A stretch of DNA of 10,456 nt from an uncultured Opitutaceae bacterium (GTDB taxonomy: Bacteria > Verrucomicrobiota > Verrucomicrobiae > Opitutales > Opitutaceae). Both the position numbers and the translations under genes were made by a program. The notes below the pieces were generated by a model, which did no database searches, was not told the DNA's origin, and saw only the letters and a list, made by a program, of their open reading frames with translations. Each line of letters opens with the position of its first letter. Position 1 is the stretch's first letter. The stretch spans positions 1 to 10,456 of the forward strand of contig CAMLSH010000085.1 of the NCBI GenBank assembly GCA_946482625.1. Reading direction: 5' to 3'. Shown piece after piece: positions 1-7,177 of the stretch.

Positions 1-795
1 CTCTTCTACGACCGCAAAGGCCGCGACTGGGACGCCACCATCACCAAGATCGTCGATCATCCCATCAGCATCCGACAGGCGTTTCTCTCCCCGTATAAAA
101 AGTTCATCCGCATGATCGAAGAGCAGGTGGCCAAGCGCGCCGCCGCCGCCGATTCCGCCGCGGATGCCAAACTCGCCGCCGCCGCGACCGCCGCCGCCAA
201 CGCGGATAAAAACGCGCCCGCTGCTCCCGCCGCCGCGCCCGCCGGCCCCAAGAAAATCGATGTCGGCACCGTCGCCGCACTCGGTGTCGCCGTGGGGGCG
301 ATCATGGGCGCCATCGGTGCCATCGCCACCGGCCTCGCCGGCCTCGAATGGTGGAAGCTGCCCCTCGTCTTCTTCGGCATCGTCCTCGTGATCTCGGGTC
401 CCTCGATGATCATCGCTTGGCTGAAACTCCGCCAGCGCACCCTCGGCCCGATCCTCGACGCCAACGGCTGGGCCGTGAACGGACGCGTCAAAGTCAACGT
501 CCCCCTCGGCACCGAGCTCACCGCCCGCGCCATCATCCCGCCCGGCTCCGCCCGCTCGCTCGCCGATCCCTTCGAGGACAAAGCCGCCGCCCGCCGCAAG
601 CGCCTCACGATCCTCGTCGTGCTGCTCCTCCTCGGTGCCTGGCTCGGCTACAACCTCTGGGCCGCCCCGCATTACCAACTCGAAAACCGCCTCTGGCCCT
701 TCGCAAAAAAAGTAGAAACGCCGCCCGCGCCGTCACCGGCTCCCGAGGCCGCTACGAGCACCGCGTCGCCCGCAGCCCCCGCGCCCGCGAAATAA
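1..795 (+). CDS. Membrane protein of unknown function, 3' part only
   Basis: The open frame runs in from the left edge (first codons Leu-Phe-Tyr-Asp-Arg-Lys) and stops at 793-795, so the start lies outside the window. An internal ATG at 112 exists, but the frame upstream of it looks equally coding. Visible order of the 264 residues: a short soluble stretch; an Ala-rich, charged, probably helical segment (about 38-85); two hydrophobic segments (about 89-113 and 121-141); a soluble stretch with an Asn-Gly-Trp-Ala-Val-Asn patch followed by a Lys-Val-Asn-Val-Pro-Leu-Gly patch (about 142-200); a third hydrophobic segment (202-221); and a Pro/Ala-rich tail. This suggests an inner-membrane protein with low-complexity linkers. 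I do not recognise a named family and assign no function. A 7-bp hairpin (817-834) and a strong terminator (852-881) follow, so this is the end of its transcript. Confidence 0.8.
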   Translation, partial: LFYDRKGRDWDATITKIVDHPISIRQAFLSPYKKFIRMIEEQVAKRAAAADSAADAKLAAAATAAANADKNAPAAPAAAPAGPKKIDVGTVAALGVAVGAIMGAIGAIATGLAGLEWWKLPLVFFGIVLVISGPSMIIAWLKLRQRTLGPILDANGWAVNGRVKVNVPLGTELTARAIIPPGSARSLADPFEDKAAARRKRLTILVVLLLLGAWLGYNLWAAPHYQLENRLWPFAKKVETPPAPSPAPEAATSTASPAAPAPAK

Positions 796-851
796 TATCC
801 AACATGCTCGCTTCGTGGAAACGCCGACGTTTCCGGTCGGCTCCGCTCCCG

Positions 852-890
852 AAAACCCGCGCCGATCCTGGCGCGGGTTTTCTTTTAGCC
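852..890 (+). terminator. Intrinsic terminator, probably bidirectional
   Basis: A perfect 12-bp inverted repeat (852-863 with 870-881, six-base loop 864-869) has a GC core and an A4/T4 end, followed by CTTTT. It lies 57 bases after the stop of the membrane protein gene. The A-run on the other arm gives a U-run when read leftwards, so it can also end the minus-strand acid phosphatase transcript, whose stop is at 972. Confidence 0.85.
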
Positions 891-910
891 CCGATTCCTG
901 AGTTTCCGCC

Positions 911-933
911 CATTGGTCACTGATCATTGGTCA
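911..933. repeat. Short direct repeat in the convergent gap
   Basis: The nonamer CATTGGTCA occurs at 911-919 and again at 925-933, a 14-base period, followed by further TCA-rich sequence (TCATTCAGTCACTCAG). It is AT-richer than its surroundings and lies between two convergent genes. No function is evident; replication slippage or a weak repeat unit are the simplest readings. Confidence 0.4.
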
Positions 934-971
934 TTCAGTCACTCAGCGCATCCGCCCCGCGGATGCGCGCC

Positions 972-1655
972 TCATTCCGTGATATAAAACGGATTCGGCA
1001 GCTTGAACGTCTTCTCCGCGTACCCACCCGCCAGATCGCTTTCCTGATCGCCCACGTTCGCGACGATCGTCCAGCCATCGTCCACGAGCCGCTTACGCAC
1101 CGCCGTCTTGAACTCCACCGCGCTCACACGCTCCCCGGACGAAGGCCGTACGATCAACGCCTCGAAATCCCCCAGTCCCGCCTTCACCAGATTTCGCTCC
1201 GTCGCCGCGCGGTCCTTCTCTTTTCGCCCCGTTAAAAAAATCACCGCCACACCCGTGCGCCGCGCAGTCAGGTACGTTTCCCGCACCGGCTCGATCACAG
1301 TCGCCGCAGCCCGCTCCACCCACGCGTGCCAGCGCTCCGAGACATAGCCGAAATCGTCGCGCACCATATTCTCCCAGTTCGAAAGCACGGTCTCGTCGAC
1401 GTCGAAGACCACCGCCAGCCGCTCGCCCGCGCCCTTCCGCGCCGCCCGCGCTTCGATCCAGCGCGACGCCTCCCGAGCCACCGCGTCGAGTCCGCGCTCG
1501 TAGTCGCCAGATTCCTGATACCGGATCAACTCCGCCTTGAGCGCAGTTAAATTGCCGGGCTCCCTCCGCCCCGATCCCACGCAACCGGCCAGCGCCATCG
1601 TCAGCGCGATCGTCAGCAGCAATCCGTTCGTTCCTCGAAATTTCATCCGCCGCAT
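972..1655 (-). CDS. HAD-superfamily class B-type acid phosphatase, lipoprotein
   Basis: This is probably a secreted, lipid-anchored phosphomonoesterase acting in the periplasm or at the outer membrane, like the e(P4)/OlpA group of bacterial acid phosphatase lipoproteins. With the chosen ATG (227 aa) the N-terminus has a basic start, a hydrophobic stretch and the lipobox Leu-Ala-Gly-Cys with Cys25. HAD motifs are all present: motif I FDVDET (nucleophile Asp85, Asp87), motif II FLTGR (Thr142), motif III Lys183, motif IV GDQESD (Asp203, Asp207). The mature length of about 200 aa fits the family. The frame extends upstream to a GTG at 1691, and another ATG exists at 1646. I prefer 1655 because it gives a normal signal peptide and has AGGGGG upstream, at a rather long spacing of 11. 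It is transcribed away from the hybrid kinase gene and is probably monocistronic. The substrate is unknown. Confidence 0.9.
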   Translation of the reverse strand: MRRMKFRGTNGLLLTIALTMALAGCVGSGRREPGNLTALKAELIRYQESGDYERGLDAVAREASRWIEARAARKGAGERLAVVFDVDETVLSNWENMVRDDFGYVSERWHAWVERAAATVIEPVRETYLTARRTGVAVIFLTGRKEKDRAATERNLVKAGLGDFEALIVRPSSGERVSAVEFKTAVRKRLVDDGWTIVANVGDQESDLAGGYAEKTFKLPNPFYITE

Positions 1656-1853
1656 ACGCGGCGATGCCCCCTTTTCTGTCAAGAAAACCACCCAACGCGC
1701 CGCACCACCGCCCGAATCCCCCGCATCCAGAAGCCTTTCGGCTTTCGCCCCCGGACCGTCGCCCGTGACGCCAATTCCGGCCGCCCGCCTTCGCTTCCGG
1801 CATCACCGGCCTTGCCGCGCCGCCCATATCCGGCAACCATCCGCCCATTCAGC

Positions 1854-4331
1854 ATGGTCTCCGGCCCGCAATTTCTTCGGCGCCTTGTCCGCCGTCCCGC
1901 CTGGAGTTTCGTCTTTTCCCTCCTCGTCGCCTCCGGCCTCCCCGCCCAGTCCGCGCCCCCCGAGGAATCCGCCGCGACGTTACCCATCCGCGTCGGTGTC
2001 TTCACCGACAATTACCCCTTTTCTCACCTCAATTCTTCCGGCCAGATCGAAGGTTACGCCGTCGATCTTCTCGCCGCTATCGAGCGAACGATGGGCCTCC
2101 GTCTCGAACGCGTTTCCGGCCCGACCGATGTCATCACCGCCGCGTTTCGCGAGCAGCGCCTCGACTCGCTCCAATCCTACGCGCAAACGCCCAACCGCCA
2201 GGCTCACGCCGATTTCTCCGTTCCATATCTCACGATGGCCGGCTCCATCTTCGCGCGGAAGAACGCCACCCCGATTCGCGACTTCGCCGACCTGCGCGGT
2301 CGCCGCGTCATGGTTCATGAGGGCAGTCTCGGCGAACAACTCCTCCGCTCCGCCGGCCTCGCCGATTCCATCGTCCACGTCGAATCCGTCGAGCAGGCCC
2401 TTCGCAAACTCGATGCCGGCGAAAACGACGCCACCCTCGCCTCCCGCCTCACCGGACTTCTCAGCGCACACCAGCTCGAACTCCGAAACATCGCCCCCGT
2501 CGGCGAACCCGTGCCCGGCTACACCGTGCGCTACTGCTTCGCCGTGCAGGATAGCGACCGGGAGCTCCTCGCCAAACTCAACGAGGGCCTCGCCATCCTG
2601 CAACGCACCGGCGAGTTCGAACGCATCTACCGCCGGTGGTTTGGTCGCGTCGATCCACTTCCCGGATACTCCGCGCTCCACATCGCCCTCGCCATCGCCG
2701 CCGGCCTCGCCATCGCCCTCGCCATCGCGATCTGGGCCATGGGACGCCAACGCGCCTTGCACACCCGGGTCGCAAACCAGGCCGAGGCCCTGCGCGCCGG
2801 CGAAGAACGTTACCGCGGCCTCATCGAAGCGTCGCAGGAAGGCATCGTCGTACTTTCTCCACTCGGCGGCGAACCCGCCGACTTCATCATCGAAGAGGCC
2901 AATCCGGCGTCGCGACGCATGCTGTCGTTCCCGCCTCACGCCACCGGCCTCCGCCTCTCCCGGGCGCTGCCCGAGGGCGAAATCTGCTGCGCCCGTCTGG
3001 CCGCCGCCATCGCGCCGGGCGGCGAATCCGTTTACGAGTATTTCTACAAGCCCGACCGCTGGCTCCGCGTATCCGCCTGCCGGATAGGCCCGCGCATCCT
3101 TGTCGTGGTCTCCGACCTGACCGAGGCCCGCCACGCCTCCGAACAACTCCGACTGCGCGAACAACAACTCCGCCAGACCCAGAAACTGGAGGCGCTCGGC
3201 ACACTCGCCGGCGGCGTCGCTCACGACTTCAACAACATCCTCACGAGCATCCTCGGCAACGCCGACATCGCCGGCCTCGACCTCCCGCCCACCAGCACCG
3301 TTCACGCGCAGCTCTCCGAGATCCAGGCAGCCTCCGAACGCGCCCGCCAGCTTGTCCGCCAGATCCTCACCTTCACCCGCCACGCCGAGGCCCGCCGCGA
3401 AACCCTCGCCATCACCCCGCTCGTCGAGGAATGCCTGCGCTTCCTTCGCGCCACCGTCCGAAGCTCCATCGCCATCCGCCACCAGCCCGCACCCGGCGCA
3501 CCGTTGATCGAAGGCGATCCCACGCAAATCCACCAGGTGCTCATGAACCTGTGTACCAACGCCGTCCAAGCCATCGGCGACGCGCCCGGCTCCATCGAGA
3601 TCGCCGAGGAAACGCTCACCGTCGGCCCGGAGGCGGTCGCCCAACACCCGCAACTTCGCACGGGCGAATTCGTTCGCGTCACCGTTCGCGACAGCGGGTC
3701 CGGCATGCCGCCCGAGGTCGTTCAGCGGATCTTCGAACCGTTCTTCACCACCAAACCTCCCGGCCAGGGTACCGGCCTCGGCCTGTCGGTTGTCCACGGC
3801 ATCATGCAAAACCACCGGGGCGCGATCGTGGTTTTCAGCAAGCCCGGCGAGGGAACGCTGTTTCAACTCTACTTCCCACGCGTTCCCCAAGGGGTCGTAT
3901 CGAAATTTCCGACACCGGCTCACGGCATACCCCGCGGCCAGGGCCAGCGACTCCTTTTCCTCGACGATGAGCAACCCATCGGCCGCGCCGCCTCCCAACT
4001 GCTGGTGCGCCTCGGCTACGAAGTCGTCACTCATCACGACGCCCCCGCCGCGCTCGCCGACTTCGAGCGAGATCCCGCCGCCGTCGCCCTGCTCATCACC
4101 GATCTCACCATGCCGAAAATGACCGGCCTCGAGGTCATCCGCCGTGTGCTAACCTTGCGCCCCGACCTGCCCGTCGTGCTGATCAGCGGCTTCATGAACG
4201 AAGTTGATCTCAACTCCGCCCGCGTCCTCGGCATCACCCGCGTCCTCGACAAACCGCTCACCCTCGCCGCCCTCGGCCGCGCCGTCCACGAAAGCCTGAA
4301 CGGACGTAACGCCAGCCCGACGGCGAACTAA
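1854..4331 (+). CDS. Hybrid sensor histidine kinase with periplasmic solute-binding domain
   Basis: This 825-aa protein is probably an inner-membrane sensor. Order of parts: an Arg-rich signal peptide (1 to about 32); a bacterial extracellular solute-binding (SBP family 3) domain of about 220 residues like the sensor of BvgS/EvgS; an Ala/Ile-rich TM helix (about 275-297); a PAS domain (about 317-430); HisKA with the H-box AHDFNN, phospho-acceptor His457; HATPase with N-box Asn569, G1 DSGSGM at 613 and G2 GTGLGL from 639; and a C-terminal receiver with Asp704/Asp705, phospho-acceptor Asp750 and Lys800. All catalytic residues look intact. The SBP domain implies a small solute, perhaps amino-acid-like, as signal. 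The frame extends to a TTG at 1812, but the ATG at 1854 gives the better signal peptide; neither has a clear ribosome site. No separate regulator or HPt gene is adjacent, so the phosphorelay partner must be elsewhere. Confidence 0.93.
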   Translation: MVSGPQFLRRLVRRPAWSFVFSLLVASGLPAQSAPPEESAATLPIRVGVFTDNYPFSHLNSSGQIEGYAVDLLAAIERTMGLRLERVSGPTDVITAAFREQRLDSLQSYAQTPNRQAHADFSVPYLTMAGSIFARKNATPIRDFADLRGRRVMVHEGSLGEQLLRSAGLADSIVHVESVEQALRKLDAGENDATLASRLTGLLSAHQLELRNIAPVGEPVPGYTVRYCFAVQDSDRELLAKLNEGLAILQRTGEFERIYRRWFGRVDPLPGYSALHIALAIAAGLAIALAIAIWAMGRQRALHTRVANQAEALRAGEERYRGLIEASQEGIVVLSPLGGEPADFIIEEANPASRRMLSFPPHATGLRLSRALPEGEICCARLAAAIAPGGESVYEYFYKPDRWLRVSACRIGPRILVVVSDLTEARHASEQLRLREQQLRQTQKLEALGTLAGGVAHDFNNILTSILGNADIAGLDLPPTSTVHAQLSEIQAASERARQLVRQILTFTRHAEARRETLAITPLVEECLRFLRATVRSSIAIRHQPAPGAPLIEGDPTQIHQVLMNLCTNAVQAIGDAPGSIEIAEETLTVGPEAVAQHPQLRTGEFVRVTVRDSGSGMPPEVVQRIFEPFFTTKPPGQGTGLGLSVVHGIMQNHRGAIVVFSKPGEGTLFQLYFPRVPQGVVSKFPTPAHGIPRGQGQRLLFLDDEQPIGRAASQLLVRLGYEVVTHHDAPAALADFERDPAAVALLITDLTMPKMTGLEVIRRVLTLRPDLPVVLISGFMNEVDLNSARVLGITRVLDKPLTLAALGRAVHESLNGRNASPTAN

Positions 4332-4370
4332 ACACTCGGACACCGGCCCAACGAAGAGCAGCCGCGCCCT

Positions 4371-4417
4371 CCCCGCGCAGCCTCACTTCCCCGTAGCCGC
4401 GCTTTCTGAAGCGTGGC
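4371..4417 (+). repeat. REP-like element (GTAG followed by palindrome)
   Basis: GTAG at 4393-4396 is followed at once by an imperfect palindrome: 4396-4404 pairs with 4409-4417 (9 bp including one G-U) around a four-base loop TCTG. There is no T-run, so it is not a terminator. The 14 bases at 4371-4384 (CCCCGCGCAGCCTC) also occur at 7054-7067 next to another GTAG repeat. The GTAG foot plus hairpin is the known architecture of REP elements processed by RAYT transposases. It lies in the 203-base convergent gap after the hybrid kinase gene. Confidence 0.5.
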
Positions 4418-4433
4418 CCTGAACCGTTAGCAG

Positions 4434-4445
4434 CGCCTATAGGCG
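4434..4445. repeat. Perfect 12-base palindrome
   Basis: CGCCTATAGGCG is exactly self-complementary. It lies in the convergent gap between the hybrid kinase and the Spx-like gene, 17 bases after the GTAG element. It could be part of the same repeat cluster or a protein-binding site. Its position far from any gene start argues against an operator. Confidence 0.4.
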
Positions 4446-4534
4446 AACGTGAGGACAACACCGGCGGGCACGCAATTTCTGCGCTCTTTGCGGCCACGAT
4501 CCCACTGAGTTTGCGAGGCAACCTCCGTGTCGTA

Positions 4535-4897
4535 TCACTCGTTCCCGCCCAGTTGCTCCGCCCACACCGCTTCATCAAAGCCCACCAGCCCCGTCTTCGG
4601 CCCGAGCAGAAACGGACGCTTCACGAGATTCCCATTCGTCGCGAGCAACGCGAGCGCGTCAGCCTCGCTCATCGACGGCAGTTTGTCCTTCAGCGCGAGC
4701 GCCCGGTAATCCTGTCCCGCCGTGTTGAACAGCTTCCGCAGCTCGCCGTCTCGAAACTTCAGCATCGCCCGCAATTCGCCGGTCGTCGGCGGCGTCTCCC
4801 GGATCGGTTTCTCCACAAAATCCACGCCACGGGCGCGGAGCCACTTGATCGCCTTCCGGCAGGAATCGCAGCCGGCGTACGTATAAACCGTGAACAT
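4535..4897 (-). CDS. Spx/ArsC-like thioredoxin-fold protein
   Basis: This 120-aa protein has the length and pattern of the ArsC/Spx/YffB family. The N-terminal strand MFTVYTY leads into the active loop Gly-Cys10-Asp-Ser-Cys13-Arg. Then come the cis-Pro region motif KPIRE (30-34), the FNTAG turn with a downstream Tyr-Arg (57-65), the conserved VKRP (92-95) and the LVGF segment near the end (104-107). The CXXC pair is as in Spx and MgsR, whereas true arsenate reductases usually have one N-terminal Cys with a CX5R-like loop. A redox or disulfide-reductase role in the cytoplasm is therefore likelier than arsenate reduction, and no ars genes are nearby. The start could also be the GTG at 4912 (125 aa); the ATG at 4897 matches the family's usual start. 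It lies 39 bases after the EEP-family gene on the same strand, so co-transcription is likely. Confidence 0.85.
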   Translation of the reverse strand: MFTVYTYAGCDSCRKAIKWLRARGVDFVEKPIRETPPTTGELRAMLKFRDGELRKLFNTAGQDYRALALKDKLPSMSEADALALLATNGNLVKRPFLLGPKTGLVGFDEAVWAEQLGGNE

Positions 4898-4936
4898 CCG
4901 CCACGTATCCACGCTCCGGACTCAGCCCGCAATCCC

Positions 4937-6109
4937 TTAGTCCTTCCGGCCCTCCTCCTCCCGGGGCTTCAGCTCGATGAACTGCTCCGTGCGATTGTTC
5001 TTCACAGTCTGGAAACGCGCCGACAGCGGAAAGTTCGCCGAATACCCGCGTCCCGCGCCTTGGAAAGACCAGCGAAACGGACGCCCTTCCTCGTTGATAT
5101 TCAACCCTGGAAACGCGCCCACCGCGAACGAGTTGTCGATGTACTGCACCCCGTTGAAATCGTACAGCCCACGCGAAACGATCATCTGCATGAACGTCGT
5201 CCAGCGGCCGTCAACCAGCCCGCTGCCCCGTCTCGACGGCGGCAGCTCGTACCAGAGATTGTAGAAATCCGCATACCCTCCGCGCAGGAGTTTTTCGTCG
5301 GCCTGCGCCTTCAACACGTCGTTGACCGCCGTCCGCGGCCAGCCGTAACGCAGCTTCTGGTCGTGGAAACAATTCAGGTCGCCCGCGATGATGATGTCCG
5401 CGGCCGGGTTGACCGAGAAAATCTCGTTCACCCGCTCCCGCACCACCTCCGCCGCCGCGATCCGGCTCCGCTCCGATGGCAGCTTGTCCACGCCGAATTT
5501 CCAGTGGTTGTTAAACAAATACAGCGGCTTCCCTTCGATCTCCACCTGCACCTCCAGAATCGCCGGCGCATCGTCCAGCAGATAGGTTTGCACCGCGCCG
5601 ATCACGAAACGCGAAAAAATCACATTGATGTGAGCCACCTGCCTGCGAGGGCCCGGCACCATCGCATCGTCGGCCGCCGCCACCCGGTAACCCGTCATGC
5701 CGCGATCCGCGAAAGCCTTTAACAGCAGCGCCTCCACCGGCATGCGTGCGATCTCACGGTTATAGTAGGCACCCAGCATTTCCTGGATGTTCAGGTTTCG
5801 GTATGACCGCAGCATCCCTTGATGATCGAAGGTGTACTGGTCCGAATTGATGTCCCGCTCGATCTCCTGAAACAGGATGAGATCCGGCCCGTTGCCGTCG
5901 TCGTACATTTCGCAGACCCGGGCGATATTCCTGAGCTTCGTCATCAAGTGCAGACGCGAATAACGCAGCGGCCGGTAGTCCTCCGAAAGCGTACGCCCAT
6001 CCGCGCCGGCGAGATTCTCCACGTTATAAACCATCACCGTGAACTCACGCGCCGCCGCCGCCGTCGCGAACGACAGCCAGGCAAAACAAAGCGCAAGAAA
6101 CCAACGCAT
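4937..6109 (-). CDS. Secreted endonuclease/exonuclease/phosphatase-family protein, active site degenerate
   Basis: This 390-aa protein has a clear Sec signal peptide (cleavage probably after Ala20, AAAA|REF), so it acts outside the cytoplasm. EEP-fold (DNase I/ExoIII-like) landmarks: VYNVENL with Asn29, ILFQE with Glu82, VIFSR about 163-167, NNHWK with His202, and IIAGDLN with Asp244 and Asn246. The C-terminal motif, normally Ser-Asp-His followed by Phe/Tyr-Pro, reads Ser-Ala-Asn-Phe-Pro at 357-361, so the catalytic His and its Asp partner appear to be missing. The segment FMQMIVSRGL (306-315) likewise lacks the usual Asp-His/Gln of the DHILVS-type motif. The frame is intact, so this is substitution, not frameshift. 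The frame extends to a TTG at 6154, but only the ATG at 6109 gives a proper signal peptide. Function: possibly a nuclease or phosphodiesterase relative, but hydrolytic activity is doubtful. Probably co-transcribed with the Spx-like gene. Confidence 0.87.
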   Translation of the reverse strand: MRWFLALCFAWLSFATAAAAREFTVMVYNVENLAGADGRTLSEDYRPLRYSRLHLMTKLRNIARVCEMYDDGNGPDLILFQEIERDINSDQYTFDHQGMLRSYRNLNIQEMLGAYYNREIARMPVEALLLKAFADRGMTGYRVAAADDAMVPGPRRQVAHINVIFSRFVIGAVQTYLLDDAPAILEVQVEIEGKPLYLFNNHWKFGVDKLPSERSRIAAAEVVRERVNEIFSVNPAADIIIAGDLNCFHDQKLRYGWPRTAVNDVLKAQADEKLLRGGYADFYNLWYELPPSRRGSGLVDGRWTTFMQMIVSRGLYDFNGVQYIDNSFAVGAFPGLNINEEGRPFRWSFQGAGRGYSANFPLSARFQTVKNNRTEQFIELKPREEEGRKD

Positions 6110-6186
6110 GGGGTGGATTTTTTTGACGCGCGTCCGCGCAGTTGACCAGAGCAACCGCGCCCCAGAGCGTTAAACCCTTCCTAAAA

Positions 6187-7020
6187 ATGCCGTCCGCCGC
6201 CTCCGTCCACCACCAGCCGCCCCTGCTCGCCGTATCCAACCTTCGCGTCCAACGCGGCGACGCCACCCTCCTCCACGACGTTTCCTGGCGGGTCGAGCGC
6301 GGGCAACACTGGGTCATCCTCGGCCCCAACGGCTGCGGCAAAACCTCCCTGCTCAAAGCGCTCACCGGTTATCTCTCGACCACAGCCGGCGACATCGAAC
6401 TCCTCGGCCAGCGTTACGGCGAAAGCGACTGGCGCGACCTGCGCCTCCACATCGGCGTCGTCACCGCCGCCTTTCACCCGTCAATCCCGCCCGCCGAGCC
6501 CGCCATCGAAACCGTCATCAGCGGAAAATTCGCGCAACTCGATCTATGGGCGCCGACCACGCGTGCCGATAACAAGGCCGCCATGAAACTGCTGGAACTC
6601 GCCGGCGCCGCCCATCTCGCCGATCGCGAATGGATCTTCCTCTCCCAAGGCGAACGCCAGCGCGTCCTCATCGCGCGCGCCCTCATGGCGAAACCCCGAC
6701 TCCTCATTCTCGACGAGCCCTGCGCCGGCCTCGATCCCGTCTCGCGCGAACATTTCCTCGGCTTCGTCGAACGCCTCGCCCGCCAGGAGAAAAGCCCGGC
6801 CATCGTCCTCGTCACGCATCACGTCGAAGAAATCACGCCGGCCTTCACGCACGCGCTGATCCTCCGCGCCGGCCGCGTGGTCCGCGCCGGTCCACTTCCC
6901 GCCACACTCACCGACGAGACGCTCTCCAACGCCTTTGGCGAACCCGTGAGCCTCGCGAAAGAACACGGCGTCCTCCGCCTGCAATTCTCCCGCGCCGCCC
7001 GGCGCGCGTCGAAAATATGA
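6187..7020 (+). CDS. ABC transporter ATP-binding protein, stand-alone
   Basis: This cytoplasmic ATPase of 277 aa resembles the YlmA/ModF-type and metal-uptake-type ABC ATPases. Walker A GPNGCGKT (46-53), signature LSQGE (152-156), Walker B LLILDE (172-177), D-loop GLD (181-183) and switch His211 are all present. The Q-loop position, normally after an IGYVPQ-like stretch, reads IGVVTA, with Ala94 where Gln is expected; loss of Gln here is also known from YlmA-like proteins. There is no permease or binding-protein gene nearby: upstream is the divergent secreted EEP gene (77-base gap), downstream a repeat-rich 157 bases and then a cation exchanger-like gene. It may serve a transporter elsewhere or have a non-transport role. 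The start is the ATG at 6187; an upstream TTG at 6142 is in frame but less likely. No Shine-Dalgarno is visible. Confidence 0.9.
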   Translation: MPSAASVHHQPPLLAVSNLRVQRGDATLLHDVSWRVERGQHWVILGPNGCGKTSLLKALTGYLSTTAGDIELLGQRYGESDWRDLRLHIGVVTAAFHPSIPPAEPAIETVISGKFAQLDLWAPTTRADNKAAMKLLELAGAAHLADREWIFLSQGERQRVLIARALMAKPRLLILDEPCAGLDPVSREHFLGFVERLARQEKSPAIVLVTHHVEEITPAFTHALILRAGRVVRAGPLPATLTDETLSNAFGEPVSLAKEHGVLRLQFSRAARRASKI

Positions 7021-7029
7021 GCCCGCCTC

Positions 7030-7075
7030 TCCGTTGTAGGCGGGGTGCCCCCACCCCGCGCAGCCTCGGCGCTAC
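7030..7075 (+). repeat. REP-like element pair (GTAG ... CTAC), copy 1
   Basis: GTAG at 7036-7039 precedes a perfect 8-bp stem (7040-7047 with 7052-7059, loop CCCC). An inverted foot CTAC ends the unit at 7072-7075, giving a BIME-like head-to-head layout of 40 bases. Bases 7030-7059 match 9915-9944 at 29 of 30 positions. There is no T-run. It starts ten bases after the ABC ATPase stop codon. Confidence 0.7.
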
Positions 7076-7100
7076 CTTCCCCCACACGGCTCTGCCCCTG

Positions 7101-7122
7101 GGAGCGCCGGCCTCCGGCCGGC
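7101..7122 (+). repeat. REP-like element with GGAG foot
   Basis: GGAG at 7101-7104 is followed by a perfect 7-bp inverted repeat of almost pure GC (7106-7112 with 7116-7122, loop TCC). The sequence differs from the GTAG units. GGAG is the other tetranucleotide known to precede REP hairpins. It lies in the same gap, 56 bases before the exchanger-like gene, and has no T-tail. Confidence 0.5.
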
Positions 7123-7177
7123 ATTCCGAAAATCTCCTCACGCGTATCCACTCCGCCCCGTCGCCTGACGCCTCTCC

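Noticed and set aside
1660..1682. TTGACA on the minus strand (1682-1677) as a -35 box for the acid phosphatase gene
   Set aside because: At 17 bases spacing the -10 position reads GCGTAT and would overlap the start codon, so it cannot drive the 1655 start.
1980..4037. A 685-codon open frame on the minus strand antisense to the hybrid kinase
   Set aside because: It mirrors a gene with all kinase and receiver motifs. Its Gly/Asp/Val-rich translation shows no family pattern. Long antisense frames are expected where third positions are mostly G/C.
4535..4897. True arsenate reductase (arsC) assignment
   Set aside because: The active loop is CXXC as in Spx-like proteins, and there are no arsenic resistance genes nearby.
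4511..5722. A 403-codon plus-strand frame opposite the Spx-like and EEP genes
   Set aside because: The Arg/His/Pro/Leu-rich translation is typical of reverse complements of GC-rich genes; both minus-strand genes have recognisable motifs.
6110..6186. Promoter pairs in the divergent gap between the EEP and ABC genes
   Set aside because: TTGACC at 6142-6147 and TTAAAC near 6170 are 22 bases apart, too far for a standard promoter; no better pair was found on either strand.
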